Positions 34,667 through 43,799 of a stretch of DNA of 64,000 nt are shown piece by piece. Position numbers and translations under genes: made by a program. Origin of the DNA: Pyxidicoccus caerfyrddinensis. Its GTDB lineage: Bacteria > Myxococcota > Myxococcia > Myxococcales > Myxococcaceae. The stretch covers positions 62,001 through 126,000 of the forward strand of contig NZ_JAAIYA010000023.1 of the NCBI RefSeq assembly GCF_010894405.1, written 5' to 3'. A model generated the notes under the pieces. It was not told the DNA's origin. It made no database searches and saw only the letters and a program-made list of their open reading frames with translations. Position 1 is the first letter of the stretch; the number at the start of each line of letters is the position of its first letter.

Positions 34667-36934
34667 ATGTCGAGAAGTCGGTTCCCCCTGCATCGCTCGT
34701 GGTTGGGCGCGGCATCCCTGGCCGTGGCGCTGAGCACCGCCTGCGGAAGCCCCCCGGACGTTCCCACGCCGGAAGTCCCCGAGTCCCCCGCCGACGCCCT
34801 GCCCATCTCGCTGGATTCCGCCTTCGTGGCCGTGCCCCGGGCGGTGAGCGCGTCACAGAAGCAACAGGTGGAGCAGCAGCTCCAGGGTGTGGTGGACGAC
34901 TCCGGCACCAGCTTCTACCTGGCCATCCGGCGCAGCGAGCTGGCGCAGCGGTGGTTCATGTCTTCGTACCTCAAGCAGGCCCACCCTGGCGGCGTGCTCT
35001 ACGACGCGGCCACCTCGCTGGGTACGCGCGTGGTGAGCTTCAAGGAGCAGAACGGCAAGCTCTTCGTCCTGGACGTGGCGGACGGCAAGGCCATCAGCGA
35101 CGTGTTCGACCCGGACATCCTGGTGGAGGCGTACCCGGTCGTCACCGACTACGGCCCGTTCAACCGCACGCGCGGCTCGGACCAGTACGTGCTCATCGAC
35201 CCGACGGCGGGCCTCAACCGCTTCGGCGTGGTGGGAGACCTGCTCGGGCCCCGCCGCATCCCGTTCAACATGGAGCTGAGCTTCGCGCAGCGCTTCCGCA
35301 CCCTGGCGGACGGCGTCGCCTTCGAGCAGGTCTACACCGGCTACATGGACGTGCCGGACGACCTCGCGTTCTACTTCCTGGAGAACAACCCGTACCGCTA
35401 CTCCGGCACGCTCGCCCTCTCCCTGCGCAAGTACAGCGAGGGCCCGGGCTTCACGCCCACCCCGCGGCCGGACACGGACCACTACTTCCTGAGCGACGAG
35501 CGGTACATCCCCAACACCGGGGGCTACACCGAGCAGACGCCGATGAAGTGGAACATCCGCCCGGGCATGAAGCCCATCCGCTGGTACATCACCCCCACCG
35601 TCCTCACGCTGCAGAACGACCCGCGCTACCAGCAGTACGACGTGGCGGGTGCGGTGAAGCGCGGCATCGAGGGCTGGAACCAGGCGTTCGGCTTCAAGGC
35701 GCTGGAGGCTGTCGTCGCGGAAAACACGCAGAGCTTCGCGGACGACGACAAGAACTTCCTCATCTTCGACACGGATGAAGGGATTCCCTTCGCCTTCGCG
35801 AACATGCGCACCAACCCCAATACTGGCGAGATTCGCGGCGCCAGCGTGTACCTGCCCGCGCTGTGGCTGTTTCTGGCGGACCTCGACTACAGCGACGACC
35901 TGAGTGGGGCCGCGCTCACCGGGGCCCAGGCGCCGCATACGTCCCTGCGCATGTCCTGGGCCGGCATGTCGGGCGGCTCGCTGTGCGACCTGGAGGTGCC
36001 GAAGGCGGGCGCACTGTCCGCGTCACCGGCGCTCGCCTCGCTGACCAAGAAGCAGAAGGTGGAGGCGAACCTCACCAACGTGGTGCTGCACGAGATTGGC
36101 CACACGCTGGGCCTGCGCCACAACTTCGCGGGCTCGCGCGTGTACGCCGGTGGCCCCTCGACAGTGCGCTCCACGTCGGTGATGGACTACATCGTCGAGG
36201 AGGACACCGTGTACGGGACCGCGCCCGGGCCGTATGACGTGGAGGCGGTGCGCTACCTCTACGGGCTGTCCACGGAGGTGCCCACGCTGCCGTTCTGCAC
36301 GGACGGGGACACCATCGTGGACCCGCTCTGCAACCGGCATGACCGCTTCGATGACCCGCTCACGAAGTGGTACGTCCCCGAGTTCCACGACACCATGACG
36401 CAGCTGATGTACAGCACGGCGAACCTGGACCGGCTCAAGTCCCTGGTCGGCTTCTACATGAACCCCGTGCTGCAGTTCGTGCGCGCGGGCAATGCGCAGA
36501 CGCAGGTCACCGCCTACCAGCTCGCCATGGCCCAGTTCCGGCCCCCGCTCCAGGTGCCCGCGGGCTCGCCCCCGCACTACGCCGCCCGGGCGGATGAGCT
36601 GGCGCGGCGCACCCTGGCGCGCCTGTACCTGGACCCGGCGGCGGACCGCGGCTCCTTCAAAGCCAACCCGCCCAACTCGTCCACGCTGCTGCCGCTGGTC
36701 ATCGCCGACGTGAGGGCCATCCTGCTCAACGTGGACGGCGTGCGCAGCTATGCCTCGCGCCGCACCATGGTGGACATCCTGAAGAGCCAGCAGGCCCTGG
36801 CCTCGTACTCGGCGCTGCGCGAGGTGCGGGACATGCTCACCGCGCAGCTCCCGTCGCTGAGCGGTGACGAGCGACTGCAGGTCGAGGACCTGGTCGCGCG
36901 CATCTCCGAGGCTGTCTCGCCGTACTACCTCTGA
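34667..36934 (+). CDS. zinc metalloprotease lipoprotein, metzincin-like active site
   Basis: A 755-residue protein with a lipoprotein signal ending in LSTAC (Cys about residue 27). The active site is HEIGHTLGLRH at residues 475-485, which gives three His ligands in the HExxHxxGxxH metzincin pattern. Met506, in SVMDYI, is placed as the metzincin Met-turn. The N-terminal half resembles the DUF5117-type region of large bacterial zinc proteases (Pfam family naming tentative). The protein is probably anchored to the outer membrane, where it could degrade prey or host proteins. The ATG at 34667 has a TTGGAG site. A strong hairpin follows the stop. Confidence 0.88.
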   Translation: MSRSRFPLHRSWLGAASLAVALSTACGSPPDVPTPEVPESPADALPISLDSAFVAVPRAVSASQKQQVEQQLQGVVDDSGTSFYLAIRRSELAQRWFMSSYLKQAHPGGVLYDAATSLGTRVVSFKEQNGKLFVLDVADGKAISDVFDPDILVEAYPVVTDYGPFNRTRGSDQYVLIDPTAGLNRFGVVGDLLGPRRIPFNMELSFAQRFRTLADGVAFEQVYTGYMDVPDDLAFYFLENNPYRYSGTLALSLRKYSEGPGFTPTPRPDTDHYFLSDERYIPNTGGYTEQTPMKWNIRPGMKPIRWYITPTVLTLQNDPRYQQYDVAGAVKRGIEGWNQAFGFKALEAVVAENTQSFADDDKNFLIFDTDEGIPFAFANMRTNPNTGEIRGASVYLPALWLFLADLDYSDDLSGAALTGAQAPHTSLRMSWAGMSGGSLCDLEVPKAGALSASPALASLTKKQKVEANLTNVVLHEIGHTLGLRHNFAGSRVYAGGPSTVRSTSVMDYIVEEDTVYGTAPGPYDVEAVRYLYGLSTEVPTLPFCTDGDTIVDPLCNRHDRFDDPLTKWYVPEFHDTMTQLMYSTANLDRLKSLVGFYMNPVLQFVRAGNAQTQVTAYQLAMAQFRPPLQVPAGSPPHYAARADELARRTLARLYLDPAADRGSFKANPPNSSTLLPLVIADVRAILLNVDGVRSYASRRTMVDILKSQQALASYSALREVRDMLTAQLPSLSGDERLQVEDLVARISEAVSPYYL

Positions 36935-36945
36935 CGGAGTGTCGC

Positions 36946-36975
36946 CGGCCGGTGGTCTGTTCTGGCCACCGGCCG
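36946..36975 (+). terminator. hairpin after the metalloprotease gene
   Basis: A perfect 10-bp stem, CGGCCGGTGG (36946-36955) and CCACCGGCCG (36966-36975), with a ten-base loop, starts 12 bases after the protease stop. No T-run follows. The remaining bases up to 37232 hold no recognised gene and probably include the promoter of the next lipoprotein gene. Confidence 0.6.
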
Positions 36976-37232
36976 CGCGCTTCGGGCGCAATGCGGCGAC
37001 GGTACTAGTGGTGTTACATGGGAGCGTCCGGTACCCCACGCCGTCGCTGTCCCGCGCCCGACGCTCACCTGCACGGAAGTCGGGGTGGCGAATTCCCATC
37101 GAGTGCCAGCGCGAAACTCTTTCAAGGGGATTTCACCGGACAGCTCGACAGCACAGCACGACCCGGATGTCCCCGGAGGCCTCCGCGGAGGACTCAGCAG
37201 GTGACGCCAACGACTCAAGATGGGGGGAGCGC

Positions 37233-38174
37233 ATGCGGTCCAGACATGTGGAGTGCCTGTTCGCGGTGGCGTTGCTGGTGGCCGGGGTGGGCTGTGGCCC
37301 GGTGGAAGACGTCGGCGCGGACACGGCCAGCGTGATGGCCACGGCCGAGCAGGAGTTGGGCTCGGCGAATGGCCTGTCCTTCAACGGCCTGTCGTTCAAT
37401 GGGATGTCCCGCAACGGCCTGTCCTTCAATGGGCTGTCCTTCAACGGGCTGTCCACCGCGGGCCTGTCGTCGTCGCAGTTCGGCACGTGGTTCCAGTCGA
37501 ACCCGGCGCTCGCGGACATGGTGATGCGGTACGTGGTGCGCTGCGCGGTGCCGGCAGGCGAGGTGCGCGGCTACACGGACCCGCGCAACGGGCGGGCGTA
37601 TGCGTGGTTCGGGTTGCTCGGCCTCGCGCCAGACTGGGCCCACGGACAGAAGGCCACCACGGCGGAGCAGCAGGTGGTGTCGGCCTGCCTGGCCGCGCAC
37701 ACCAACAAGCGGGGCATCACCATGGCCATCTCCGTGCTGGGGGAGAACAGCCGGGGCCAGCCCATTCCCTACAGCGGCGCGGAGTTGGCGGCGTTCTCCG
37801 AGCACGAGGCCTGCTTCTTCGGCAACCTCTTCACCGGTGAGGGCGTCTACGTGGGCAGCGACCAGGGCCTGCTGTCCGGGCGCAAGAGCTCCCTGCGTGA
37901 GTGCGCGCTCTCACCGGGCCCGCTGCAGATGGAGGACAACTGCCCGCCAATGGTGCCCGTGGGGAACTGCGAGCTGCACTGTGACTTGCGACTGCTGAGC
38001 CCCTACTACGGCTCCTGCTATAGGAACGGCATCCGCTACAAGGCCCTCACCACGAGGATGCTGGCGTCGGACGTCTACCAGTGCGGTGACGGCAGGTGCC
38101 AGGTCACCGAGTCGTGTGGCCTGGGGGTTGGCTACCGGGACTGCCTGCTGGACTGTGGGCTCTGCACCCTATGA
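37233..38174 (+). CDS. lipoprotein with NGLSF pentapeptide-type repeats
   Basis: A 313-residue protein with lipobox VGCG (Cys about residue 21). Residues 46-80 are seven five-residue units of the type NGLSF, a short block like those in many myxobacterial surface lipoproteins. The Leu-centred five-residue period is reminiscent of pentapeptide-repeat beta-helices, though the consensus differs from A(D/N)LxX. The C-terminal two thirds carry about 14 cysteines in patterns such as CELHCDLR, CGDGRCQVTESCG and CLLDCGLC, implying disulfides outside the cell. Start ATG 37233 has GGGGGGAGC upstream. Function is unknown; adhesion or recognition would fit but is inference. Confidence 0.82.
   Translation: MRSRHVECLFAVALLVAGVGCGPVEDVGADTASVMATAEQELGSANGLSFNGLSFNGMSRNGLSFNGLSFNGLSTAGLSSSQFGTWFQSNPALADMVMRYVVRCAVPAGEVRGYTDPRNGRAYAWFGLLGLAPDWAHGQKATTAEQQVVSACLAAHTNKRGITMAISVLGENSRGQPIPYSGAELAAFSEHEACFFGNLFTGEGVYVGSDQGLLSGRKSSLRECALSPGPLQMEDNCPPMVPVGNCELHCDLRLLSPYYGSCYRNGIRYKALTTRMLASDVYQCGDGRCQVTESCGLGVGYRDCLLDCGLCTL
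37368..37472 (+). repeat. seven tandem 15-bp units encoding NGLSF repeats
   Basis: Seven in-frame 15-base units encode NGLSF, NGLSF, NGMSR, NGLSF, NGLSF, NGLST and AGLSS. Third positions alternate (AAT/AAC, GGC/GGG, TCC/TCG), so the unit is conserved more at protein level than DNA level, although local slippage could still change copy number. Confidence 0.85.
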
Positions 38175-38222
38175 AGCAGGCCCTGGGCCCGAGCCTCCGC
38201 GCGGCGTAGTGTTCCGGGCCTC

Positions 38223-38957
38223 ATGCGCACACTCTACGGACTGCGGTACTCGAGCTGGACGGAGAAGGTCCTCTGGGCGTTGGACCACCACCGGGTCTCC
38301 TTCCGCTACCGCGAGCACATGCCCCTCATTGGCGAGCCCCTGCTGCGCTGGCGCACGCCGAAGGGCGTGCACCCCTCCGTCCCCATGCTGCTCGACGAGG
38401 ACGGCGCCATCACCGGCTCGTTCAACGTCGCGAAGCGCGCGGAGGCCATGGGGTCGGGCGCGCCGCTCTTCCCTCCCGAAGCGGCGGAGCTCAACGCCCG
38501 CTGGGAGGAGACGGGGGACCGCGTGCTCAAGGTGGCCCGCGCGCACGTGCTCATGGGCCTGCTCCACAACCCGCGCGCCCAGCGCGAGAGCCTCCCTGGC
38601 TTCGTGCCCGGCTTCCTCCGGGGCCTGATGGCGCCGTCCGCGCGGATGGGCGCGCGCTTCATCGCCCGGAAGCACCAGGCCGCCTCCGACGTGGAGGCCG
38701 CCATCCAGGAGACTGTCGTCCCCGCCCTCGAGCGGCTCCGCGCCGAGCTGGGCGGCCGGCCCTACCTGGCCGACGGCTTCACCTACGCGGACATCAACGG
38801 GGCAGCCATGCTCCAGGTCCTGCGCGCACCCGATGACCGCTACCTGCCCCTGGGCCCCGGCACGCGCGAGGTGTGGAGCCACCCGGCGCTCGCCGAGCGC
38901 TTCCAGGATTTGCTCGAGTGGCGCGACGGCCTCTACGCGAAGCACCGTCTGCGCTGA
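38223..38957 (+). CDS. glutathione S-transferase family protein
   Basis: A 244-residue protein beginning MRTLYGLRYSSWTEKVLWALDHHRVSFRYRE, a thioredoxin-fold GST N-terminal domain. The Ser-rich YSSWTEK segment is where the catalytic Ser or Tyr lies. GVHPSVPMLLDEDGAITGSFNVAKRAE supplies the cis-Pro and the glutathione gamma-Glu site. The C-terminal helical domain includes RPYLADGFTYADINGAAML, the conserved N-capping box. It would conjugate or reduce small electrophiles in the cytoplasm. It starts 48 bases after the repeat lipoprotein gene and converges on the aldo/keto reductase gene. Confidence 0.87.
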   Translation: MRTLYGLRYSSWTEKVLWALDHHRVSFRYREHMPLIGEPLLRWRTPKGVHPSVPMLLDEDGAITGSFNVAKRAEAMGSGAPLFPPEAAELNARWEETGDRVLKVARAHVLMGLLHNPRAQRESLPGFVPGFLRGLMAPSARMGARFIARKHQAASDVEAAIQETVVPALERLRAELGGRPYLADGFTYADINGAAMLQVLRAPDDRYLPLGPGTREVWSHPALAERFQDLLEWRDGLYAKHRLR

Positions 38958-38963
38958 GGCGCG

Positions 38964-39956
38964 CTACCCCAGCCACTCGGGGTTCTTCACCGTGCCGTCG
39001 AAGTGGTGGCTCGTCTTGTACTTCTCGAACGCGCCATCCTTCGCGGCCTGCTGCGTCTTCGCGAGCAGCCCCTTCACCTGCGCCTCCGACAGCGGCTTGA
39101 AGCCCCGTGCCACGGACAGCGCCTGCTCCAGCCGCTCTTGAGAGTCGATGCCGGTGATGACCACGCTCACTGGCAGGGACAGGCTGTAGCGCAGGCACTC
39201 CGGCGCGGTGACGGTCTTGCTGTCCAGGATGAACGGGTCCCCCATGGGCTTCATCCCGAGCACGCCGATGCCCTCGCGCACCAGCACGGGCAGCACCTGC
39301 TTCTCGAAGCTGTCGTAGTGCGCGTCCATGACGTTGAGCGGCAACTGCACGGCGTCGAAGCGGAAGCCGTGCTGCTTCGCCGCCTCCAGCATCTTCAGGT
39401 GCAGCGCCGGGGACTTGTGTCCCGTGAAGCCCAGGAAGCGCGCCTTGCCCGCCTTCTGCGCCTCCACCATGGCCTCCATCGCGCCGCCCTTCGCGAAGGC
39501 GCGCTCCGGGTCATTCGCGTGGATGACCTCGTGGAGCTGGAGCAGGTCCACGTGGTCCGTCTGGAGCCGCTTCAGCGACTCGTCAAGCTGCTTCGCGGCC
39601 GTCTTCCTGTCCCGGCCGTCGAGCTTCGTCATCAGGAAGGCCTTCGCGCGGTAGCCGTCCCGCAGCGCCTGGCCCATGCGCACTTCGCTCTGCCCGTCGT
39701 TGTAGTCCCAGCAGTTGTCCAGGAAGGTGATGCCGCCGTCGAGCGCACGCCGGATGAGCTGCACGCTCTCCGCCGCGTCCTTCTGCGTGCCGATGTGGAA
39801 GCCGCCCAGGCCGATGCATGACACCTCCTGGCCGGTGCGTCCCAGCTTCCGCCGGGACACCGTCTGCACCTGGGACGCTGCCGGTGCCGCCGCGCCGGCG
39901 AGGCCCGGGGCCGCCATCAGCGCGAGCGTCGCATCGAGGAACTCTCTTCGATTCAT
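38964..39956 (-). CDS. exported (Tat-like) aldo/keto reductase
   Basis: A 330-residue protein. The N-terminus MNRREFLDATLALMAAPGLAGAAAP is a twin-arginine-type signal. The reductase barrel follows with the tetrad in place: Asp and Tyr in FLDNCWDYNDG, Lys in LMTKLDGRD and His in LLQLHEV. The late VITGIDSQERLEQAL resembles the NADP-binding C-terminal part of this family. A Tat leader on an NADPH enzyme is uncommon but known, since cofactor can be loaded before export. The start ATG at 39956 has GGGAGG nine bases upstream. Confidence 0.88.
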   Translation of the reverse strand: MNRREFLDATLALMAAPGLAGAAAPAASQVQTVSRRKLGRTGQEVSCIGLGGFHIGTQKDAAESVQLIRRALDGGITFLDNCWDYNDGQSEVRMGQALRDGYRAKAFLMTKLDGRDRKTAAKQLDESLKRLQTDHVDLLQLHEVIHANDPERAFAKGGAMEAMVEAQKAGKARFLGFTGHKSPALHLKMLEAAKQHGFRFDAVQLPLNVMDAHYDSFEKQVLPVLVREGIGVLGMKPMGDPFILDSKTVTAPECLRYSLSLPVSVVITGIDSQERLEQALSVARGFKPLSEAQVKGLLAKTQQAAKDGAFEKYKTSHHFDGTVKNPEWLG

Positions 39957-40085
39957 GAGCCGGGCCTCCCGCCCGCGCGGAGCGCCAGTGCGCCCACGCG
40001 CGGGAGCGAGGTTGCCCACGCCGTCAGGTCCCCTCAACCGAAGGCCCCGGGGAGTGTGAAGGAGCCACCGCTCAGCAGCGGAGGC

Positions 40086-40880
40086 TCAGGGCTTCTGTCC
40101 ACCACCCTGCGGCGGCGGTGCGCCCTGGCTCATGCGCTGGCGAATCAGCTCCTGAATCTGCTCGGGCGTCTTGCCCTGGAAGTCCTCGCGCTTGAGGCCG
40201 CCCATGGGGGCGCCCGAGGGCGAGACCTCCATCTTCCGGTAGTCGGCGGGCACGGTGAAGAGCGAGTCGGGCTGCTTGCCCTCCTGGATGTTGGTGAGGT
40301 TGAGCTCCGTCACCTGTCCATCGGCGCTGAAGGTCTGCGCGCGCACGTAGGGGACCTGGGGCAGGTCCGTGGGCCGCCACAGCTTCTGGCGCATCGGCTT
40401 GCCATCCACGCTCGCGGGAGAGCCCTCGTACACGGTGGCGGCGTGGCCGTTCACCTTCTCGGTGCCCGTCTTCTTGTAGCCCTGCTCCAGGAAGCAGGCG
40501 TCGTAGTCCTGCGTCTTCCCCATGCAGGAGCCGGGGAGCTTCATCGGCAGCTCATCCAGGCTCCGCACCGATGCAATCTTCTGCGCGTGCATCAGCGTGG
40601 TGCCGGTGCGCTTGTCGAAGTCGAACAGGATGGACATGGCCATGCCGGTGCCCTGGGGCGGGGCCGGTACCTGCGTGTCCATGCGCAGCAGGCCCGTGCG
40701 CCCGTAGATGCGGCCCTTCATCTCCGGCGGGGCCTTCTGGCCGGGCGGCGCCTTCTGGCCGGCGGGTGCGGACACCTTCGTCGTGGCATCCGCGGACCAG
40801 TCCGCGAGGGCGGGGGAGGCCACCAGCAACGCGGCGGCGGCGAGTCCTGACAGCGTGTGACGCAGGGTGGATGGGCTCAT
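40086..40880 (-). CDS. exported protein, unknown function
   Basis: A 264-residue protein with a signal peptide (about residues 1-26, ending ALA). The mature part is soluble and beta-rich, with Lys/Pro-rich segments near residues 40-55 (KAPPGQKAPPEMKG) and a Gly/Pro/Gln-rich C-terminal tail. The plan resembles periplasmic DUF4412-type proteins that carry a LolA-like fold, but I do not claim the family. A GTG at 40892 is an alternative start. It lies 129 bases upstream of the aldo/keto reductase on the same strand and is separated from mreB by a terminator. Confidence 0.72.
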   Translation of the reverse strand: MSPSTLRHTLSGLAAAALLVASPALADWSADATTKVSAPAGQKAPPGQKAPPEMKGRIYGRTGLLRMDTQVPAPPQGTGMAMSILFDFDKRTGTTLMHAQKIASVRSLDELPMKLPGSCMGKTQDYDACFLEQGYKKTGTEKVNGHAATVYEGSPASVDGKPMRQKLWRPTDLPQVPYVRAQTFSADGQVTELNLTNIQEGKQPDSLFTVPADYRKMEVSPSGAPMGGLKREDFQGKTPEQIQELIRQRMSQGAPPPQGGGQKP

Positions 40881-40939
40881 ACGCGCCACCACAGTCCACG
40901 GCCCGCACGCCTGTCAAACCGCCACGGGTACGAGGACGG

Positions 40940-40991
40940 AAAAAGCGAACGGCGCCGGCCCTCGCGAAGTGTCGCGGGAGCTTGGGCGCCG
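40940..40991 (-). terminator. intrinsic terminator after mreB
   Basis: On the minus strand, CGGCGCC and GGCGCCG (40985-40991 and 40950-40956) form a 7-bp outer stem. An inner CGCG/CGCG stem and a run of five T (40940-40944) follow. It begins about 25 bases after the mreB stop. This is the most complete intrinsic terminator in the window. Confidence 0.75.
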
Positions 40992-41016
40992 TGGCCGTGA
41001 AGCACCGTGCTGAAGC

Positions 41017-42051
<1,035 letters not shown>

Positions 42052-42214
42052 ACGAGGGCGGGAACTTTCGGGGAGGCGGCGGAATTTCCCCAGAGCGTGA
42101 GGGGGAGTCGCGCGGAAGGTACTACGCACCGCAACACGGAGGAAGAAAAGCCGGAAGCAGCTTCCACTTCAGGTTGGAGAGCAGTCGGCCAGCGGACGCG
42201 CGCTGCCCCGGGTC

Positions 42215-42766
42215 TCAGTGCAGGGAGGCAGACTCAGCCTGGGCCTGCTCGAAGCGCCGGGCCACCACCCCGGCCTCCTCGGGCGTCCCCTCGGGCAGCG
42301 CCCCCTCGGGCAGCGTCCCCGCCTCCTCGGCCTGCCGGTACTCGGGCGTGTGGCGGAGGGCATCGCTGGTGACGTGGAGCAGGGCGTCGCGCACGGGCTC
42401 GAACAGCAGCGCGGTAAGGTACCAGGCGGGCGCGTAATCCAGGCGGATGAGGCCGTGCACGCTCCACCGGTGCGGCGAGTAGTCCCACGGGCAGCGGCCG
42501 AGCAGCCGCTTCAGGGCCCAGCCCGTGCCGTACTCCGCCGCGAAGATGAGGGCGGTGTAGGCCAGGGCGCGCAGGGGCCGGGGCAGGGGCTTGAGCCGGG
42601 CGGAGACCTCTTCCAGCGCCAGCGCCGTGCCTCCGTAGATGGGGTGCATCCACAAGTAGGTGCGCGCGGTGGCGCTCCTGTCCCGCTTCATGGCGGCGCC
42701 GGTCCCCGTGAACAGGACCTCCAACACCCACCCCGTACACCCGTAGAGCAAGAATCGTGAAAGCAC
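42215..42766 (-). CDS. CmpB-like (PF06541-type) small membrane protein
   Basis: A 183-residue protein with four or so helices. LYGCTGWVLEVLF, HPIYGGTALALEEV, AEYGTGWALKRLLGRCPWDYS and HGLIRLDYAPAWYLTALLFE match the pattern of the putative ABC-transporter type IV family (CmpB): Gly-Trp-x-x-Glu near the start and Trp-Asp-Tyr-Ser before a final membrane pair. The role of the family is not known. It precedes mreB on the same strand. The C-terminal 40 residues are an Ala/Glu-rich soluble tail. Confidence 0.72.
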   Translation of the reverse strand: MLSRFLLYGCTGWVLEVLFTGTGAAMKRDRSATARTYLWMHPIYGGTALALEEVSARLKPLPRPLRALAYTALIFAAEYGTGWALKRLLGRCPWDYSPHRWSVHGLIRLDYAPAWYLTALLFEPVRDALLHVTSDALRHTPEYRQAEEAGTLPEGALPEGTPEEAGVVARRFEQAQAESASLH

Positions 42767-42890
42767 ATCCGGAACCTAAGAATCGCTCGAAGGTTGGGGC
42801 AGTGGCTTGACGGTGACCCCTGGCCGGCCGCCGTCAGACTGAGACTGAGGGGCGGGGCAGGTGTGCTCCATCGAACGGGAGACCTGTCCG

Positions 42891-43556
42891 ATGAGGCGGG
42901 GCGGACATGAACCTACAAAGGGTACGGGAGTGCTTTACTCGCCGGAGGGCCGCGTAATAACTGGAGGGGTGAAGCGCGCCCACGGCCACAGCTCGCGAAG
43001 GACTGGCGCCGGGAGCGGAGCGCGCGGGCCGTGGCTCGTCGCCATGGTGGGTGTCTTCCTGACGCTGGGGCTGAGCCTCGGGAGCGCCGCGCTCGCGGAG
43101 CCGGGGTCGCGGCTCGAGGTGTCGAGGCCCGGGTCGGGTGGCGGGGCCGAGGCACCGTGGCTCGCTCCGGGCAGCCAGGCCGGGGTGGTGGGGCTCCTCG
43201 TGGGCGACGCGGCCGTGGGTGCGGGGGCGCATGGCCTCCGGGGCGTCACCGAGGCCCCCGCGCGAAAGCCCCTCTGCCTGCGCTTTCATGGCGCGGGCTT
43301 CGACACCTGGGCCGCCCTCGAGGGCGCGCCGTCCTTCTTCCCCGCGCACCCGAGCTGGGGCGCGGCGCGCGGGCGCGGAGCCTTCCCGGCCGCCTTCGCG
43401 GTGCCGCGCTGGAGCCGGGCGCGACAGGCGCCCTCGGACACGGCCATCGCCCGCCGGGTGCGCTACCCGGTGGCGTCGGTGTCCGCGCGCAGCGGCCTCG
43501 CGGACCAGCCGCCCCTCGTCACCCGACCCCTGCGCGGGCCTCCCGCGCGCGGCTGA
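42891..43556 (+). CDS. possible exported protein, unknown function
   Basis: An open frame of 221 codons with one strong hydrophobic stretch, WLVAMVGVFLTLGLSLGSAALA, that would be a signal or anchor. The rest is rich in Ala, Gly, Arg and Pro, with no recognised motif. The start is unsure: ATG 42891 has GGAG nine bases upstream, GTG 42930 has AAGG eight bases upstream, and GTG 42969 lies next to the signal. Amino acid make-up is close to random GC-rich sequence, so this may not be a gene. Confidence 0.4.
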   Translation: MRRGGHEPTKGTGVLYSPEGRVITGGVKRAHGHSSRRTGAGSGARGPWLVAMVGVFLTLGLSLGSAALAEPGSRLEVSRPGSGGGAEAPWLAPGSQAGVVGLLVGDAAVGAGAHGLRGVTEAPARKPLCLRFHGAGFDTWAALEGAPSFFPAHPSWGAARGRGAFPAAFAVPRWSRARQAPSDTAIARRVRYPVASVSARSGLADQPPLVTRPLRGPPARG

Positions 43557-43799
43557 TGGCGAGCACTGCCCCGGTGCGGGCGGTGCCCTCCTTCATCTCC
43601 CAGGTGTCCTCGCCGGGCCACCGCCCCGCGAGCCTCCTCCTCCCAGGTGCCCTCTCGCAGCCGTCCCGGTGACGGCGCCGCGCGAGTCCAGCCAGCCGTG
43701 TGCCCCGGAGGGGTCGTCCACGTGACGCTCCGTCCCCGGGTCCATGGCCCCCATTTCCCTTCTGCTCGTACGCGCCCATGGTGGCGCGGAGGTGTCTTG

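Noticed and set aside
37368..37472. CRISPR-like repeat array
   Set aside because: Units are 15 bp, contiguous and in frame, with no spacers and no cas genes.
42052..42214. Terminator between the CmpB-like gene and mreB
   Set aside because: Only a 5-bp GGAAG/CTTCC stem followed by a short T-run on the minus strand; too weak to call.
43519..43779. Small minus-strand gene in the gap before the antiporter
   Set aside because: Composition is Gly/Arg-rich, no ribosome site is evident and no motif is seen.
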